Assembly: GCF_025146565.1 (NCBI RefSeq)
Contig: NZ_CP102258.1
Span: 1,458,001 to 1,522,000, forward strand
Direction: 5' to 3'
From: Bacteroides eggerthii
Lineage (GTDB): Bacteria; Bacteroidota; Bacteroidia; Bacteroidales; Bacteroidaceae
DNA: 64,000 nt
Part shown: positions 24,779-34,898 of the stretch, piece after piece
How the letters are laid out: each line of letters begins with the position of its first letter
How positions within the stretch are numbered: position 1 is the stretch's first letter
Notes under the pieces: model-generated
What the model was told of the DNA's origin: nothing
Seen by the model: only the letters and a program-made list of their open reading frames with translations
Databases searched by the model: none
Position numbers and translations under genes: made by a program

Positions 24779-27700
24779 ATGAATAAAATTCGAAGTTTTT
24801 TTACATTGTTGCTGCTGATGATCGGGTTGTGCTTGTCTACCTTACAAGCCCAGTCATATAACAGCCTGTGGAAACAGGTAGAGCAAGCCCAAAAGAAAAG
24901 TTTGCCGCAAACAGTAGTGAAATTGACGGGGCAAATCTACCGTAAAGCCGAACAGGAAAAGAATGTTCCGCAAATGCTGAAGGCATATATTTGCCGGGAA
25001 GCCTATCAGGAAAGACTTACGCCGGATAGCTTGTATGTCAATTTGAGAAATTTGGAAAACTGGGCAAAATCGGAACAAAATCCGGTAAGTAAAGCTATAT
25101 TGCACTCTTTGCTCGCTCGTGAATATGCTGATTATATGCGATATAACCGGCAGTTGTTGTCAGGGCGTACAGCTTTGGATACAGATGAAGCGCCTGCTGA
25201 CATTCGCGAGTGGAGTAGTAATATTTTTGTAACTAAGGTGGATGAGCATAATCTTGCTTCATTGCAAGATTCCGTTCGTCTGCTTGAGGTGTCCTCCAAG
25301 GAATACGTGCCTTTTGTTGTACAGGAAGATGGTAGTCGTTTTTACGGTCACGATATGTATCATCTACTGGCAGCCCGGGCGGTGGACACTTATCTCTTAT
25401 TGGATGGCTTTCGGGCGGACTCATTGCAACGTATGCGCATTGCCGGTATTTATGAGGGAATGATAAATACTTACCGGCATCGTGCCGGGGCTGAAGATGC
25501 GACTGTGTTGGCCACGCTCGATTATTGGAAATGGAAAAGAACCGGAAGTGGCATAAGCAGGGAGCCGTATGCCACTTATCGCGAACGGAAGGCGCAAGTT
25601 GACAAGGAGTATCTTGGTGCGTTGGACAATCTGATTCGAGAATATGGAGCGCGTGAAATTTGTGCGGAAGCCTATATCTGTAAAGCCGACTTGCTCCGTA
25701 ACATGGGAGCATCCCATATGGATGAGGCTTTGCAGACGTGCGATGAAGGCGTGAAGCGTTATTCCGCTTATAAGCGTGTCAACGAACTACGTAACATACG
25801 GGAAAGCATCCTGCAACCTCATTTGGATATTAATACCCAGGGGAGTATCTACCCCGGTGACTCTTTGGAACTGAATGTGAGTTATCGCAACCTGAAAGGA
25901 TTTACGTTGAATCTATATCGCACGGACTTGTCCGAGGTTCCCTGGATGGACACAGGAATAAACAATACTTTTTATCAGAAGCATGCCCGCAGGATGTCTG
26001 CCACTCATTTCGAGCTGGAACCTTTGGCTAAGAAGGCCGGGGAACCGGGAGAGCTATTGAACAACTTGCAACGTACGGTTTTGAAACTATATGTACCCGA
26101 TGAACCGGGCGTTTATATATTGCAAATTGTACCCGATGCCGTAACAGCCCGTACGGCAGACCAGTTCCTTGTTTCGACTCGCTTCAAGGTGCTGACACTG
26201 GCTCTGCTGGACAATAAAATGGAAGTGGTTACGGTAGATGGCCGTAGCGGGCAGCCCATTTCCGGCGCAAAAGTCAGTTTCTATTCCACTTATAATGAAG
26301 AAAACCGTAAACTGTTGCAGGATGTTACCACTGACGCCGGTGGAAAGGCTGTTATAGAATGGAATAAAGCTATCCGCAGCTATGTGGCACGCAAAGGGAC
26401 GGATACTGCTATGTTGCCCCAAAGCATTTATCTGAATAGATATTACGAACGTGGTGAATCGGGCCCGACAGAGCATATCACTCTGTTGACCGACCGTTCT
26501 TTGTATCGTCCCGGTCAGACTGTCTACGTCAAAGGGATTTCTTATGAACAAACAGCCGATACGGCTCATGTCTTGGCAGGAAAGAATTACCTGGTACGAT
26601 TGCTGGATGTGAACAGGAAAGAGCTGGTGCAGAAGAGTGTGGACACCAATGAGTTCGGCTCTTTTACAACAGAATTTGTATTGCCTGCTGTTTGCCTCAA
26701 TGGCAACTTCATGGTTGAAGTAAAGGATAAAGCGGCTGTTCCCGTACGGGTGGAGGATTATAAACGGCCTACTTTTGAGATTGTGTTTAATCCTGTGGAA
26801 CAGGCCTACAGTTTGGGGGATACGGTAAGTATCACCGGAAATGTCAAGGCATACAATGGTATGGCTGTTCAGGATGTTCCGGCAGTATACACTGTGACCC
26901 GACGTAACCACTGGAGATATTGGGGACAACCGTCTGCCCCGCTTGTCTCAGATACAGTGCAACTGGATGCTAAAGGCAACTTCTCCATTCCCGTTGTCCT
27001 GATACCGGATGCTGATGCGGATTTGACGCGAGGAGAGCGTTTCTCTTATCAGGTAGAAGTGTCGGTTACCGGGGATGCGGGCGAGACCCAGACCGCGCAA
27101 TATAGTTTGAGTGCTACCGGACAAGCCTATTTTTTTATGTCCGATATCAACAGGGAATTATGCCGGGAAGATTCCATATCGGGAAAACTGGCAGTGATGA
27201 ATGCTTACAATGAGACGTTACCCATGGAAGGAATGTGCCGGCTTTATCCGGTTATAGATTCTAAATCGGGGAAGATAGCTGATAAACCTGTCTACGAGAG
27301 TGTATTTACGTCGGGTGAAATAAAAGATTTTGCAGCCTGGAAACAATTGCCGTCGGGAGAATACCGTTTTATTCTGTCGGTTCGCGACCGTAACGGTAAA
27401 GAGGTTAGCAATGCGGATAATGCGGTGAACCTTATGCTGTTCTCATTGGCGGATCCGCGTCCGGCTATGTTCGTAGAGACTTTCCTCTATGAGAAGAATA
27501 CGGAGTTTGATGCAACTCATCCGGCGGTGTTTTATTTCGGTACTTCAATGCAGGATGCGTATGTTCTGGTTGATGTTTTCGGGCAGAAAGGGAGGTTGGA
27601 GAGCCGTACCTTGTCGTTGAGTGACTCAATTGTTCGTATGAAATATCCTTATCGTAAGGAGTATGGAGACGGAGTTGCCGTACAGTTCACTTTTGTTAAA

Positions 27701-30595
27701 AACGGTCAGCTATATACCCGCCGGGTAGAATTGCGGAAGCGTTTGCCCAAACGGACACTGGATATGAAGTGGGAGGTTTTCCGCGATCGTTTGCGTCCGG
27801 GACAGGAGGAGGAATGGAAGCTGGTCATCAAGACTCCGCAAGGTTTTCCTGCTGCAGCCGAGATGCTGGCAATGATGTACGATGCCTCATTAGACCGGAT
27901 TTATAGCCGTCATCAGTCATTGAGTGTCTATTACAATCGGTATATCCCTTATTTCTACTGGGATCTTAGTAGCAATTACGGAAAGAGTTATACTCCTTAT
28001 TTCCCATTGAAGTCGTGGAGAGTTCCCGTCTGGCGTTTTGATTACTTCTGTTCTCCTTATAACGGAATTGCGGAAGTATTGCAGATAGTCGAAAACGATG
28101 CTGTCCTTTGTGAACCGACGATTGTCGGGTATGGAGCTACACGTACTAAAATGAAGACCGGACGGGCGGTTGAAGTGAAATATGCTCCTGCGCTGGCTGA
28201 GGAAAGTGTGACAGATGTTGTCTTTGAGTCGGAGACCATCCCACTTGATGAGCAGGCGTTACAGCCTATGGCAGGTTTGCGTACTAATTTTGCAGAAACG
28301 GCTTTCTTCTATCCTCAGTTGCGTACCAACGAACAGGGAGAGGTCACTTTCTCATTTACTATGCCGCAGAGCCTGACACGTTGGAATTTCCGCGGTTATT
28401 CCCATACCAAGGATATGATGACAGGCATGCTGGATGCTACTGCCGTTACATCCAAAGAGTTTATGCTGACTCCGAATATGCCGCGCTTTGTGCGGGTAGG
28501 TGATAAGACACAGATAGCTGCCGGTATTGCCAATCTGACGGATAAGGAGATAAGAGGGACGGCCGTATTAACCCTCTTTGACCCGATGACGGAGAAGATT
28601 ATTTCCACCCGTCGTCAAAAATTCTCAGTGGAAGCAGGAAAGACGGCATCGGTTGATTTCCGGTTTGACGTAACAGACCGTTACGACCTGCTTGGTGTCC
28701 GCATGGTGGCCGACGGCGGCAAGTTCAGTGACGGTGAACAGCATCTGTTGCCTGTTCTGAGCAATAAGGAGTATATTACAGAAACACTCGCCATGCCTGT
28801 TCGTGGTGGGGAAACACGTACTTTCTCACTGGACAGCCTTTTCAACGGCAACAGCCGTACAGCGACCGACCGCCGCCTGACAGTAGAATTTACGGGTAAT
28901 CCGGCATGGTATGCCGTACAAGCCCTGCCTGTACTGAGCCAACCTGCAACGGATAATGCCATTTCTTGGGCAACTGCTTTCTATGCCAATACTTTGGCGG
29001 GCTATATCGCCAATAGCCAGCCGCGCATTAAAGCGGTATTCGACAACTGGCGTTTGTCGGGCGGAACAAAAGATACTTTCCTCAGTCAGTTAGAGAAAAA
29101 TCAGGATGTGAAGAATATTCTGTTGGGCGAGTCCCCCTGGCTGCTCGAAGCCACTACCGAGGCGGAACAGCAGCAGCGTATCGCTACTTTGTTCGATGTA
29201 AATCAATTGAATTACCGTAATATGGCGTCCTTGCTCAAATTGAAAGAACTGCAGAACGAAGAAGGGGCATGGAGCTGGTTTGGAGGTATGTCCGGCAACC
29301 GTTATGTAACGGGATATATCACCGGACTGCTTGTCCGGCTTTCTTTACTTACGGATAGGGCATTGCCGGAAGAAGTTGCGGTGATGAAAGCCAAGGCTTT
29401 TGACTATCTGAATGAAGAAGCGCTGAAAGAATATCGTGCTATCCGTAAGGCAGAGAAGAACGGGACTAAGATTACCACCCTGTCGGATGCCACTATGGAA
29501 TACATGTATTTGGTGGCTCTCGGTTCGGTAAAACTCTCCGGTGAGTATGCAAAAATGTTCGATTACTTCCTTACCAAGTTGGGACGTAACCTCGTGAACG
29601 GTACAATGATTTGCAAAGCGCAGACCGCCATTATCTTGCAGAAACAGGGACGCAGGACGGAAGCGAATGGGTTTATAGCTTCTATTAAAGAACATCTTGT
29701 GCAAACGGACGAAATGGGAGCGCATTTTGCTTTCCATGCCAATCCTTATACTTGGGGTATGCTGCCGGTTCCTGCACATGTGGCTGTAATGGAAGCCCTG
29801 CGCGAGGCGGGCGGCAACGATGCTTTGATAGAAGAAATGAAGCTTTGGTTGCTGAAACAGAAACAGACGACAAGCTGGAATTCTCCGGTAGCTACTGCCG
29901 ATGCGGTTTATGCATTGCTTTGTCAGGGTAGCGATTTGCTGGAAAGTAAAGGAGATGTCCGCATCACTTTGGGAGATAAGGTATTGGAGACTTTCTCGCC
30001 TGCAAAGACCGCTGTTCCGGGATTGGGATACATCAAGGAGGCCTTTGTTCAAGGCAGTCCTGAGGTAAAGGTTAAGTCAGTTACCGTAGAGAAGCGAGAT
30101 GCAGGCATTGCGTGGGGGGCCGTCTATGCACAATACTTGTCGCCCATATCCGATGTGAAGCAACAGGGCAGTGAACTGAATGTTGAGAAGAGACTCTTTG
30201 TAGAGCGTATCTCGGCCGACGGACAGAAGTCCTTGCAACCGCTGTCGGAGGGCACGCAGCTTTCGGTAGGTGATAAGGTCGTATCCCGGCTGACTCTTAG
30301 TTTGGACCGGGCTATGGATTTTATCCAGCTGAAAGACCAGCGTGGAGCCTGCTTCGAACCGGTAAGTTCACTTTCAGGCTATCGTTGGAATAATGGCATG
30401 GGCTATTATGCAGAAGTGGAAGATGCCGGAACTAATTTCTTCTTCGATCATTTGGGCAAAGGAGTTTATGTATTGGAACATAGCTACCGGGTTGCTCGTG
30501 GAGGAACGTACGAAACCGGACTGGCTACCGTAGAGTGTGCTTATGCGCCGGAATATGCTTCTCATTCTGCGGGAGGTACTGTTGTTATCAAATAG
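24779..30595 (+). CDS. Large alpha-2-macroglobulin-like exported protein (MG2 domain)
   Basis: About 1,938 residues, starting at the signal peptide MNKIRSFFTLLLLMIGLCLS, which ends near LQAQS. No lipobox is present. An N-terminal helical region of about 330 residues precedes the macroglobulin-like beta domains. MG2 is recognisable near residue 565 (TLLTDRSLYRPGQTVYVKGI) and the A2M block near residue 1200 (SLTRWNFRGYSHTKDMMTGM). A helical thioester-type domain follows from about 1390. The thioester motif CxEQ is absent: the equivalent segment reads LSQPATDNAIS. It therefore probably does not trap proteases covalently. Such periplasmic proteins are thought to protect against proteases or act in envelope quality control. 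The longer open frame from 24728 adds 17 residues that would spoil the signal peptide. It stands alone. Confidence 0.88.
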   Translation: MNKIRSFFTLLLLMIGLCLSTLQAQSYNSLWKQVEQAQKKSLPQTVVKLTGQIYRKAEQEKNVPQMLKAYICREAYQERLTPDSLYVNLRNLENWAKSEQNPVSKAILHSLLAREYADYMRYNRQLLSGRTALDTDEAPADIREWSSNIFVTKVDEHNLASLQDSVRLLEVSSKEYVPFVVQEDGSRFYGHDMYHLLAARAVDTYLLLDGFRADSLQRMRIAGIYEGMINTYRHRAGAEDATVLATLDYWKWKRTGSGISREPYATYRERKAQVDKEYLGALDNLIREYGAREICAEAYICKADLLRNMGASHMDEALQTCDEGVKRYSAYKRVNELRNIRESILQPHLDINTQGSIYPGDSLELNVSYRNLKGFTLNLYRTDLSEVPWMDTGINNTFYQKHARRMSATHFELEPLAKKAGEPGELLNNLQRTVLKLYVPDEPGVYILQIVPDAVTARTADQFLVSTRFKVLTLALLDNKMEVVTVDGRSGQPISGAKVSFYSTYNEENRKLLQDVTTDAGGKAVIEWNKAIRSYVARKGTDTAMLPQSIYLNRYYERGESGPTEHITLLTDRSLYRPGQTVYVKGISYEQTADTAHVLAGKNYLVRLLDVNRKELVQKSVDTNEFGSFTTEFVLPAVCLNGNFMVEVKDKAAVPVRVEDYKRPTFEIVFNPVEQAYSLGDTVSITGNVKAYNGMAVQDVPAVYTVTRRNHWRYWGQPSAPLVSDTVQLDAKGNFSIPVVLIPDADADLTRGERFSYQVEVSVTGDAGETQTAQYSLSATGQAYFFMSDINRELCREDSISGKLAVMNAYNETLPMEGMCRLYPVIDSKSGKIADKPVYESVFTSGEIKDFAAWKQLPSGEYRFILSVRDRNGKEVSNADNAVNLMLFSLADPRPAMFVETFLYEKNTEFDATHPAVFYFGTSMQDAYVLVDVFGQKGRLESRTLSLSDSIVRMKYPYRKEYGDGVAVQFTFVKNGQLYTRRVELRKRLPKRTLDMKWEVFRDRLRPGQEEEWKLVIKTPQGFPAAAEMLAMMYDASLDRIYSRHQSLSVYYNRYIPYFYWDLSSNYGKSYTPYFPLKSWRVPVWRFDYFCSPYNGIAEVLQIVENDAVLCEPTIVGYGATRTKMKTGRAVEVKYAPALAEESVTDVVFESETIPLDEQALQPMAGLRTNFAETAFFYPQLRTNEQGEVTFSFTMPQSLTRWNFRGYSHTKDMMTGMLDATAVTSKEFMLTPNMPRFVRVGDKTQIAAGIANLTDKEIRGTAVLTLFDPMTEKIISTRRQKFSVEAGKTASVDFRFDVTDRYDLLGVRMVADGGKFSDGEQHLLPVLSNKEYITETLAMPVRGGETRTFSLDSLFNGNSRTATDRRLTVEFTGNPAWYAVQALPVLSQPATDNAISWATAFYANTLAGYIANSQPRIKAVFDNWRLSGGTKDTFLSQLEKNQDVKNILLGESPWLLEATTEAEQQQRIATLFDVNQLNYRNMASLLKLKELQNEEGAWSWFGGMSGNRYVTGYITGLLVRLSLLTDRALPEEVAVMKAKAFDYLNEEALKEYRAIRKAEKNGTKITTLSDATMEYMYLVALGSVKLSGEYAKMFDYFLTKLGRNLVNGTMICKAQTAIILQKQGRRTEANGFIASIKEHLVQTDEMGAHFAFHANPYTWGMLPVPAHVAVMEALREAGGNDALIEEMKLWLLKQKQTTSWNSPVATADAVYALLCQGSDLLESKGDVRITLGDKVLETFSPAKTAVPGLGYIKEAFVQGSPEVKVKSVTVEKRDAGIAWGAVYAQYLSPISDVKQQGSELNVEKRLFVERISADGQKSLQPLSEGTQLSVGDKVVSRLTLSLDRAMDFIQLKDQRGACFEPVSSLSGYRWNNGMGYYAEVEDAGTNFFFDHLGKGVYVLEHSYRVARGGTYETGLATVECAYAPEYASHSAGGTVVIK

Positions 30596-30676
30596 AGTAG
30601 ATAGATTTAGTTGCTATTGAATGTTTATAGGTTATAAAAAGCGGAAAGAAAGTCTGCGTATATCACTTAAAAACTT

Positions 30677-30684
30677 TACATTTG
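30677..30684 (+). promoter_or_regulatory. -7 box for the DUF1573-meaB unit
   Basis: TACATTTG matches TAnnTTTG, 25 bp before the ATG at 30710. Confidence 0.5.
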
Positions 30685-30709
30685 TGCAGCTAATTTAGAA
30701 ACAATATAA

Positions 30710-31780
30710 ATGAAACGCAGTTTTATCACCTTATATGCGCTTGCTGCTACGGCATTGACTGCCGTAGCACAACCGCGTTTTACTTCCAATACGGAGACGT
30801 ACGATTTCGGACAGATTGAATGGAAACATCCGGTAACGGTGCAATACTCCATTACGAACACAGGTAACCAGCCGCTGGTACTTACCGACGTGGAGCCCGA
30901 TTGCGCCTGCTCCGTAGCCCGGTGGACAAAGACTCCTATCGCTCCTGGGGCAAAGGGAGTGGTCGATGTCACTTTTGATGCGGAGGCTTTGGGGCATTTC
31001 AATAAATCCGTAGCCATTTACAGCAATGCGCAGCCGCATTTGGTCTATTTGAAGTTCAATGGAGAAGTGGTGCAGGAAATAAAGGATTTTACTAAAACCC
31101 ATCCGTATCTTATCGGGCAGATACGTATTGATAAGAACAGCCTTGATTTTCCTGATGTGCAAGCCGGCGAAAAGCCCGTCGTGCATATTGGAGTCGTGAA
31201 CCTGTCGGACCGTCCATACGAACCTGTGCTGATGCATCTGCCGCCTTATCTGCAAACAGAGGTTAAGCCTAATGTCTTGCAAAAGGGTGAGAAGGGCGTT
31301 ATAACCGTTACACTGGATTCCGAACGGCTGACGGACTTCGGGCTGACGCAAGCATCGGTCTACTTGGCGCGTTTTTCCGGTGACAAGGTGGGCGATGAAA
31401 ATGAAATACCCGTTTCTGCCATTCTGTTACCCGATTTTTCAGGCATGACCGAGGCAGAAAAGGCAAATGCTCCCGTTGTCAATCTTTCCACAAAGGACAT
31501 CGATATGAGTGCCGTATTGGCAAAGAAATCAAAGGCACGTCAGGATATTATCATAACCAATACCGGACGTTCTCCTTTACGAATCAGTAAGCTTCAGGTT
31601 TTTCATCCGGCTGTGGGCGTCAGTTTGAAGAAGAGTGTGTTGCAACCGGGAGAAAGTACCCGCCTTCGTGTTACTGTTGTGAAAAAGAACATTGGGAAGA
31701 AACGCCGTCATCTGCGTTTGCTGATGATTACGAATGATCCGATGCAATCGAAAGTAGAGATTAATATTAAAGCGAAATAA
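30710..31780 (+). CDS. DUF1573 domain protein (secreted, Ig-like repeats)
   Basis: A 356-residue protein with a signal peptide (MKRSFITLYALAATALTAVA). At least one clear DUF1573 module lies near residues 25-110, with YDFGQIEWKHPVTVQYSITN, then DVEPDCACSVARW and the hydrophobic beta-strand pattern of an immunoglobulin-like fold. A second, more diverged module lies at about 270-356. DUF1573 proteins are common in Bacteroidetes periplasm or surface and have no assigned activity. meaB follows after 19 bp, which implies co-transcription without an obvious functional link. Confidence 0.84.
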   Translation: MKRSFITLYALAATALTAVAQPRFTSNTETYDFGQIEWKHPVTVQYSITNTGNQPLVLTDVEPDCACSVARWTKTPIAPGAKGVVDVTFDAEALGHFNKSVAIYSNAQPHLVYLKFNGEVVQEIKDFTKTHPYLIGQIRIDKNSLDFPDVQAGEKPVVHIGVVNLSDRPYEPVLMHLPPYLQTEVKPNVLQKGEKGVITVTLDSERLTDFGLTQASVYLARFSGDKVGDENEIPVSAILLPDFSGMTEAEKANAPVVNLSTKDIDMSAVLAKKSKARQDIIITNTGRSPLRISKLQVFHPAVGVSLKKSVLQPGESTRLRVTVVKKNIGKKRRHLRLLMITNDPMQSKVEINIKAK

Positions 31781-31799
31781 TCAAACCATAAATCTTATC

Positions 31800-32897
31800 A
31801 TGGAACATCCTGAAAATAGCGGAGAATATAAAGGCTTGGTTGTCAATGCAGGCATTGAGCAACCTTCGTCCGTCAATCCTTATTTGAAGCGGAAGCCCAA
31901 AAAACGTCAACTTTCCGTAGCAGAGTACGTAGAGGGTATTATTAAGGGTGATGTTACGATATTGAGCCGGGCTGTGACGTTGGTGGAAAGTGTAAAACTG
32001 GAACATCAGGCCATAGCTCAGGAGGTAATAGAGAAATGTCTGCCGTATTCGGGAGACTCCATTCGTATCGGTATCAGTGGGGTGCCGGGAGCCGGTAAGA
32101 GTACGTCTATTGATGTGTTCGGATTGCATGTGTTGGAGAAATACGGGGGGAAACTGGCTGTATTGGCTATCGACCCAAGCAGCGAACGCAGTAAGGGCAG
32201 CATCTTGGGCGACAAAACCCGTATGGAGAAACTTTCCGTCCATCCCAAGTCTTTCATCCGTCCCAGCCCTTCGGCAGGCTCATTGGGAGGGGTGGCACGT
32301 AAGACGCGTGAGACAATCGTACTTTGCGAGGCTGCCGGATTTGATAAGATATTCGTTGAAACGGTAGGGGTGGGACAGAGTGAGACTGCTGTGCACTCAA
32401 TGGTGGACTTTTTCCTGCTTATCCAGCTTGCCGGTACGGGCGACGAACTGCAAGGTATCAAGCGCGGTATTATGGAAATGGCAGACGGCATCGTTATCAA
32501 CAAGGCGGACGGAGATAATCTGGAACGTGCCAAGCTGGCTGCTACTCAATTTCGTAATGCGCTGCATCTTTTTCCGGCTCCGGAGAGCGGCTGGACACCG
32601 CAAGTGCTGACCTATTCGGGTTTCTATAATCTTGGAGTGCAGGAAGTATGGGACATGGTATATAAGTATATTGACTTTGTAAAAGATAACGGCTATTTTG
32701 AACATCGCCGTAATGAACAAAGCAAATATTGGATGTATGAAACCATTAACGAACAGCTTCGCGATAGTTTCTATCAGAACCCCAAGATTGAAGCGATGCT
32801 GGCCGGCAAGGAGAATCAGGTACTGAAAGGCAATCTGACGTCTTTTGTCGCTGCAAAGAATCTGTTGGATACTTATTTTGCAGAGCTGAAAAAATAA
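31800..32897 (+). CDS. meaB: MeaB/ArgK-family GTPase (methylmalonyl-CoA mutase chaperone)
   Basis: A 365-residue G3E-family GTPase that gates cobalamin delivery to, and protects, methylmalonyl-CoA mutase. GVPGAGKSTSIDVFG is the P-loop. IDPSSERSKGSILGDKTRM and RPSPSAGSLGGVARKTRET are MeaB signatures, ETVGVGQSE is the G3 region and NKAD the G4 motif. In Bacteroides the mutase works in propionate formation from succinate. The mutase genes are not in this window. Confidence 0.94.
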   Translation: MEHPENSGEYKGLVVNAGIEQPSSVNPYLKRKPKKRQLSVAEYVEGIIKGDVTILSRAVTLVESVKLEHQAIAQEVIEKCLPYSGDSIRIGISGVPGAGKSTSIDVFGLHVLEKYGGKLAVLAIDPSSERSKGSILGDKTRMEKLSVHPKSFIRPSPSAGSLGGVARKTRETIVLCEAAGFDKIFVETVGVGQSETAVHSMVDFFLLIQLAGTGDELQGIKRGIMEMADGIVINKADGDNLERAKLAATQFRNALHLFPAPESGWTPQVLTYSGFYNLGVQEVWDMVYKYIDFVKDNGYFEHRRNEQSKYWMYETINEQLRDSFYQNPKIEAMLAGKENQVLKGNLTSFVAAKNLLDTYFAELKK

Positions 32898-32911
32898 GGA
32901 ATTTAATAGTT

Positions 32912-32991
32912 ATGAATTATGAATTGGTTGTGCTGTTATGCCGCATGGCAATTCATAATTCATAATTCATAATTCATAATTCATAATTCAT
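32912..32991. repeat. Heptanucleotide array (AATTCAT)6 with inverted copies, 3' of meaB
   Basis: Six perfect AATTCAT copies occupy 32950-32991. The complementary pair ATGAATTATGAATT lies at 32912-32925, so a 14-bp or longer stem can form at several registers. The element sits between the convergent meaB and EamA genes and probably acts as a bidirectional terminator. The identical tandem copies predict length variation by slippage. Confidence 0.88.
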
Positions 32992-33012
32992 AATAAACGA
33001 AGCTTTGCTTCC

Positions 33013-33924
33013 TTACACCTCTTTCCCCTCTTTCTCGAAGTCCTTGCGTGACTTGCTTTGCGTTACGATATATACACCGAGAAACACCAGTGCAATGGCA
33101 ATTCCTTTTTCCAGATTGAATGTTGCCATACCGATTACGACCGTAACTATTGAAGCTACGATGGGTTGCATATAGTTGTACATGCTCACTACTGTGGGAC
33201 GCAGTAATCTTTGTGCCGTCATAATGCATATATAGGCAAGGAAGCTGCCTCCCACCACTACATAACCCACTTGCACCAATGCCGCAGTGGAAACTTCAGC
33301 CCATTGAATGGCAGCTATTCCATGATAAGAGAAGGGAATATAGCACATTGAGGCGTATACAAACATCCACTTGTTCAGTGTAATGGGGGAGTACTTCTGG
33401 GACAGTCCTTTGAATACGGTCAGGTAGATAGAGAAGCTGATTTGGGCAATCAAGCATAGCAAGTCACCTATGACGCTGCCACCGCCACTTCCGGTATTCT
33501 GGCTGTTCATAATCAGTATTAAGGCTCCCATTGCTCCTACGAAGATGCCCAACACTTTTTTGTTGGTAACAGGTTCTTTCAGATAAATGGCGGCTACAAT
33601 CATGGTGACGATGGGAAGGGTGGTGGTTACGATGGATGCGTCGATGGGTGAGGTCATGGACAGGCCGAAGATGTACACTCCCTGGTTGAATACCAATGCA
33701 AAAAGCGTTGCAAAGAATATCTTCAACATGTCCCGGTGATCCACTTGTTCGCGTTTGCAGAACAGTGAGAGCAACCAGAAGCAGGCTGCCGCACCCACCA
33801 TACGGAAAGTTGTAACGGACAAAGCTGAAAATTCAGCCAATGCGGATTTGCCGATAGGCGCCATTAATCCCCATAGGATATTGGCGGTCAAAGCAAACAG
33901 GTGACCTTGTATGTTCTTGTTCAT
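33013..33924 (-). CDS. EamA/DMT-superfamily transporter
   Basis: A 303-residue membrane protein with ten predicted helices in two EamA repeats (about 5-140 and 155-290). Examples are GHLFALTANILWGLMAPIGK at the start and LLRPTVVSMYNYMQPIVASI near the end. Drug/metabolite-family exporters of this type carry amino acids, purines or metabolites; the substrate is not predictable. The start at 33924 (MNKNIQGH) is used because the longer frame adds 34 polar residues and an A/T-rich upstream region. The last residues are charged (SKSRKDFEKEGKEV). Confidence 0.87.
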   Translation of the reverse strand: MNKNIQGHLFALTANILWGLMAPIGKSALAEFSALSVTTFRMVGAAACFWLLSLFCKREQVDHRDMLKIFFATLFALVFNQGVYIFGLSMTSPIDASIVTTTLPIVTMIVAAIYLKEPVTNKKVLGIFVGAMGALILIMNSQNTGSGGGSVIGDLLCLIAQISFSIYLTVFKGLSQKYSPITLNKWMFVYASMCYIPFSYHGIAAIQWAEVSTAALVQVGYVVVGGSFLAYICIMTAQRLLRPTVVSMYNYMQPIVASIVTVVIGMATFNLEKGIAIALVFLGVYIVTQSKSRKDFEKEGKEV

Positions 33925-34052
33925 ATCTGTATTTCTTTTGAGCTGCAAAAGAACAATATTTTTTTGAAACAAAGAATAGTAAGTTACATTTGTTTTTTCT
34001 TTTATTTTGCCATACTTTTGTAACAAAGTGACAGGGCTTAAAATAAGAAATC

Positions 34053-34880
34053 ATGGAAATACAAGCTAATTACATCAAGCGTATCGAAATACATGGGTTG
34101 TGGCATCGCTACAACATAGCTTGGGAGTTGCGTCCTGACGTCAATATACTTTCCGGCATCAACGGAGTGGGAAAGACCACAATTCTGAACCGTTCGGTGG
34201 GCTATCTGGAACAGACCACAGGAGAAGTAAAGAGTGATGAGAAGAACGGGGTACATGTTTTCTTCGATAATCCGGTGGCTACCTTCATTCCTTATGATGT
34301 GATCCGCAGCTACGACCGTCCCCTTATCATGGGAGATTTTACCGCCCGTATGGCGGATCCTAATGTGAAGTCCGAGTTGGATTGGCAGCTCTATCTGCTT
34401 CAACGTCGCTACCTTGACTATCAGGTGAACATCGGTAACAAAATGATTGAACTGCTGAGCGGTGATGACGAACAGCGAAAACTGGCTCCCGATCTGTCCG
34501 TTCCTAAACGGAAATTTCAGGATATGGTGGACGAACTGTTCAGCTACACCCGTAAGAAAATCGACAGGAAGAGCAATGACATCGTTTTCTTTCAAGACGG
34601 CGAGCAGCTTTTGCCCTATAAACTTTCGTCCGGTGAGAAACAAATGCTGGTGATTCTGCTGACGGTCCTTGTACGTAATGAAGAGCATTGCGTACTCTTT
34701 ATGGATGAGCCGGAAGCGTCATTACACATAGAATGGCAACAGAAACTTATCGGCATGATACGTGATCTGAATCCGAATGTACAACTTATCCTTACCACTC
34801 ATTCGCCTGCCGTCATCATGGAAGGATGGTTGGATGCTGTGACGGAGGTGGAGGATATTTCAACGGTGATTAGTGTTTAG
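34053..34880 (+). CDS. ABC-type/AAA ATPase, partner of a DUF4435 protein (AriA-like)
   Basis: A 275-residue soluble ATPase of the SMC/ABC-like class. Walker A GINGVGKTT is at residues 35-43, the ABC signature LSSGEKQ near 192, Walker B VLFMDEPEAS near 214 and the H-loop TTHSPAV near 248. There are no membrane segments. An insert of about 100 residues separates Walker A from the signature. Together with the next gene it forms the ATPase+DUF4435 (Toprim) combination seen in PARIS (AriA/AriB) and OLD-like defence modules. It is shorter than AriA proteins as I know them, and the location looks like core genome, so a housekeeping role is possible. The last codons lie inside a 7-bp repeat array. 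Confidence 0.8.
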   Translation: MEIQANYIKRIEIHGLWHRYNIAWELRPDVNILSGINGVGKTTILNRSVGYLEQTTGEVKSDEKNGVHVFFDNPVATFIPYDVIRSYDRPLIMGDFTARMADPNVKSELDWQLYLLQRRYLDYQVNIGNKMIELLSGDDEQRKLAPDLSVPKRKFQDMVDELFSYTRKKIDRKSNDIVFFQDGEQLLPYKLSSGEKQMLVILLTVLVRNEEHCVLFMDEPEASLHIEWQQKLIGMIRDLNPNVQLILTTHSPAVIMEGWLDAVTEVEDISTVISV

Positions 34881-34898
34881 TGATTAGCGATTAGTGAC
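34864..34898 (+). repeat. Heptad array at the ATPase/DUF4435 junction
   Basis: Five consecutive 7-bp units run from 34864: CGGTGAT, TAGTGTT, TAGTGAT, TAGCGAT and TAGTGAC. The ATPase stop TAG (34878-34880) is the start of the third unit, and the GTG start of the next gene (34899) follows the last unit directly. A change in copy number would alter the ATPase tail and the gap between the two genes. Confidence 0.75.
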
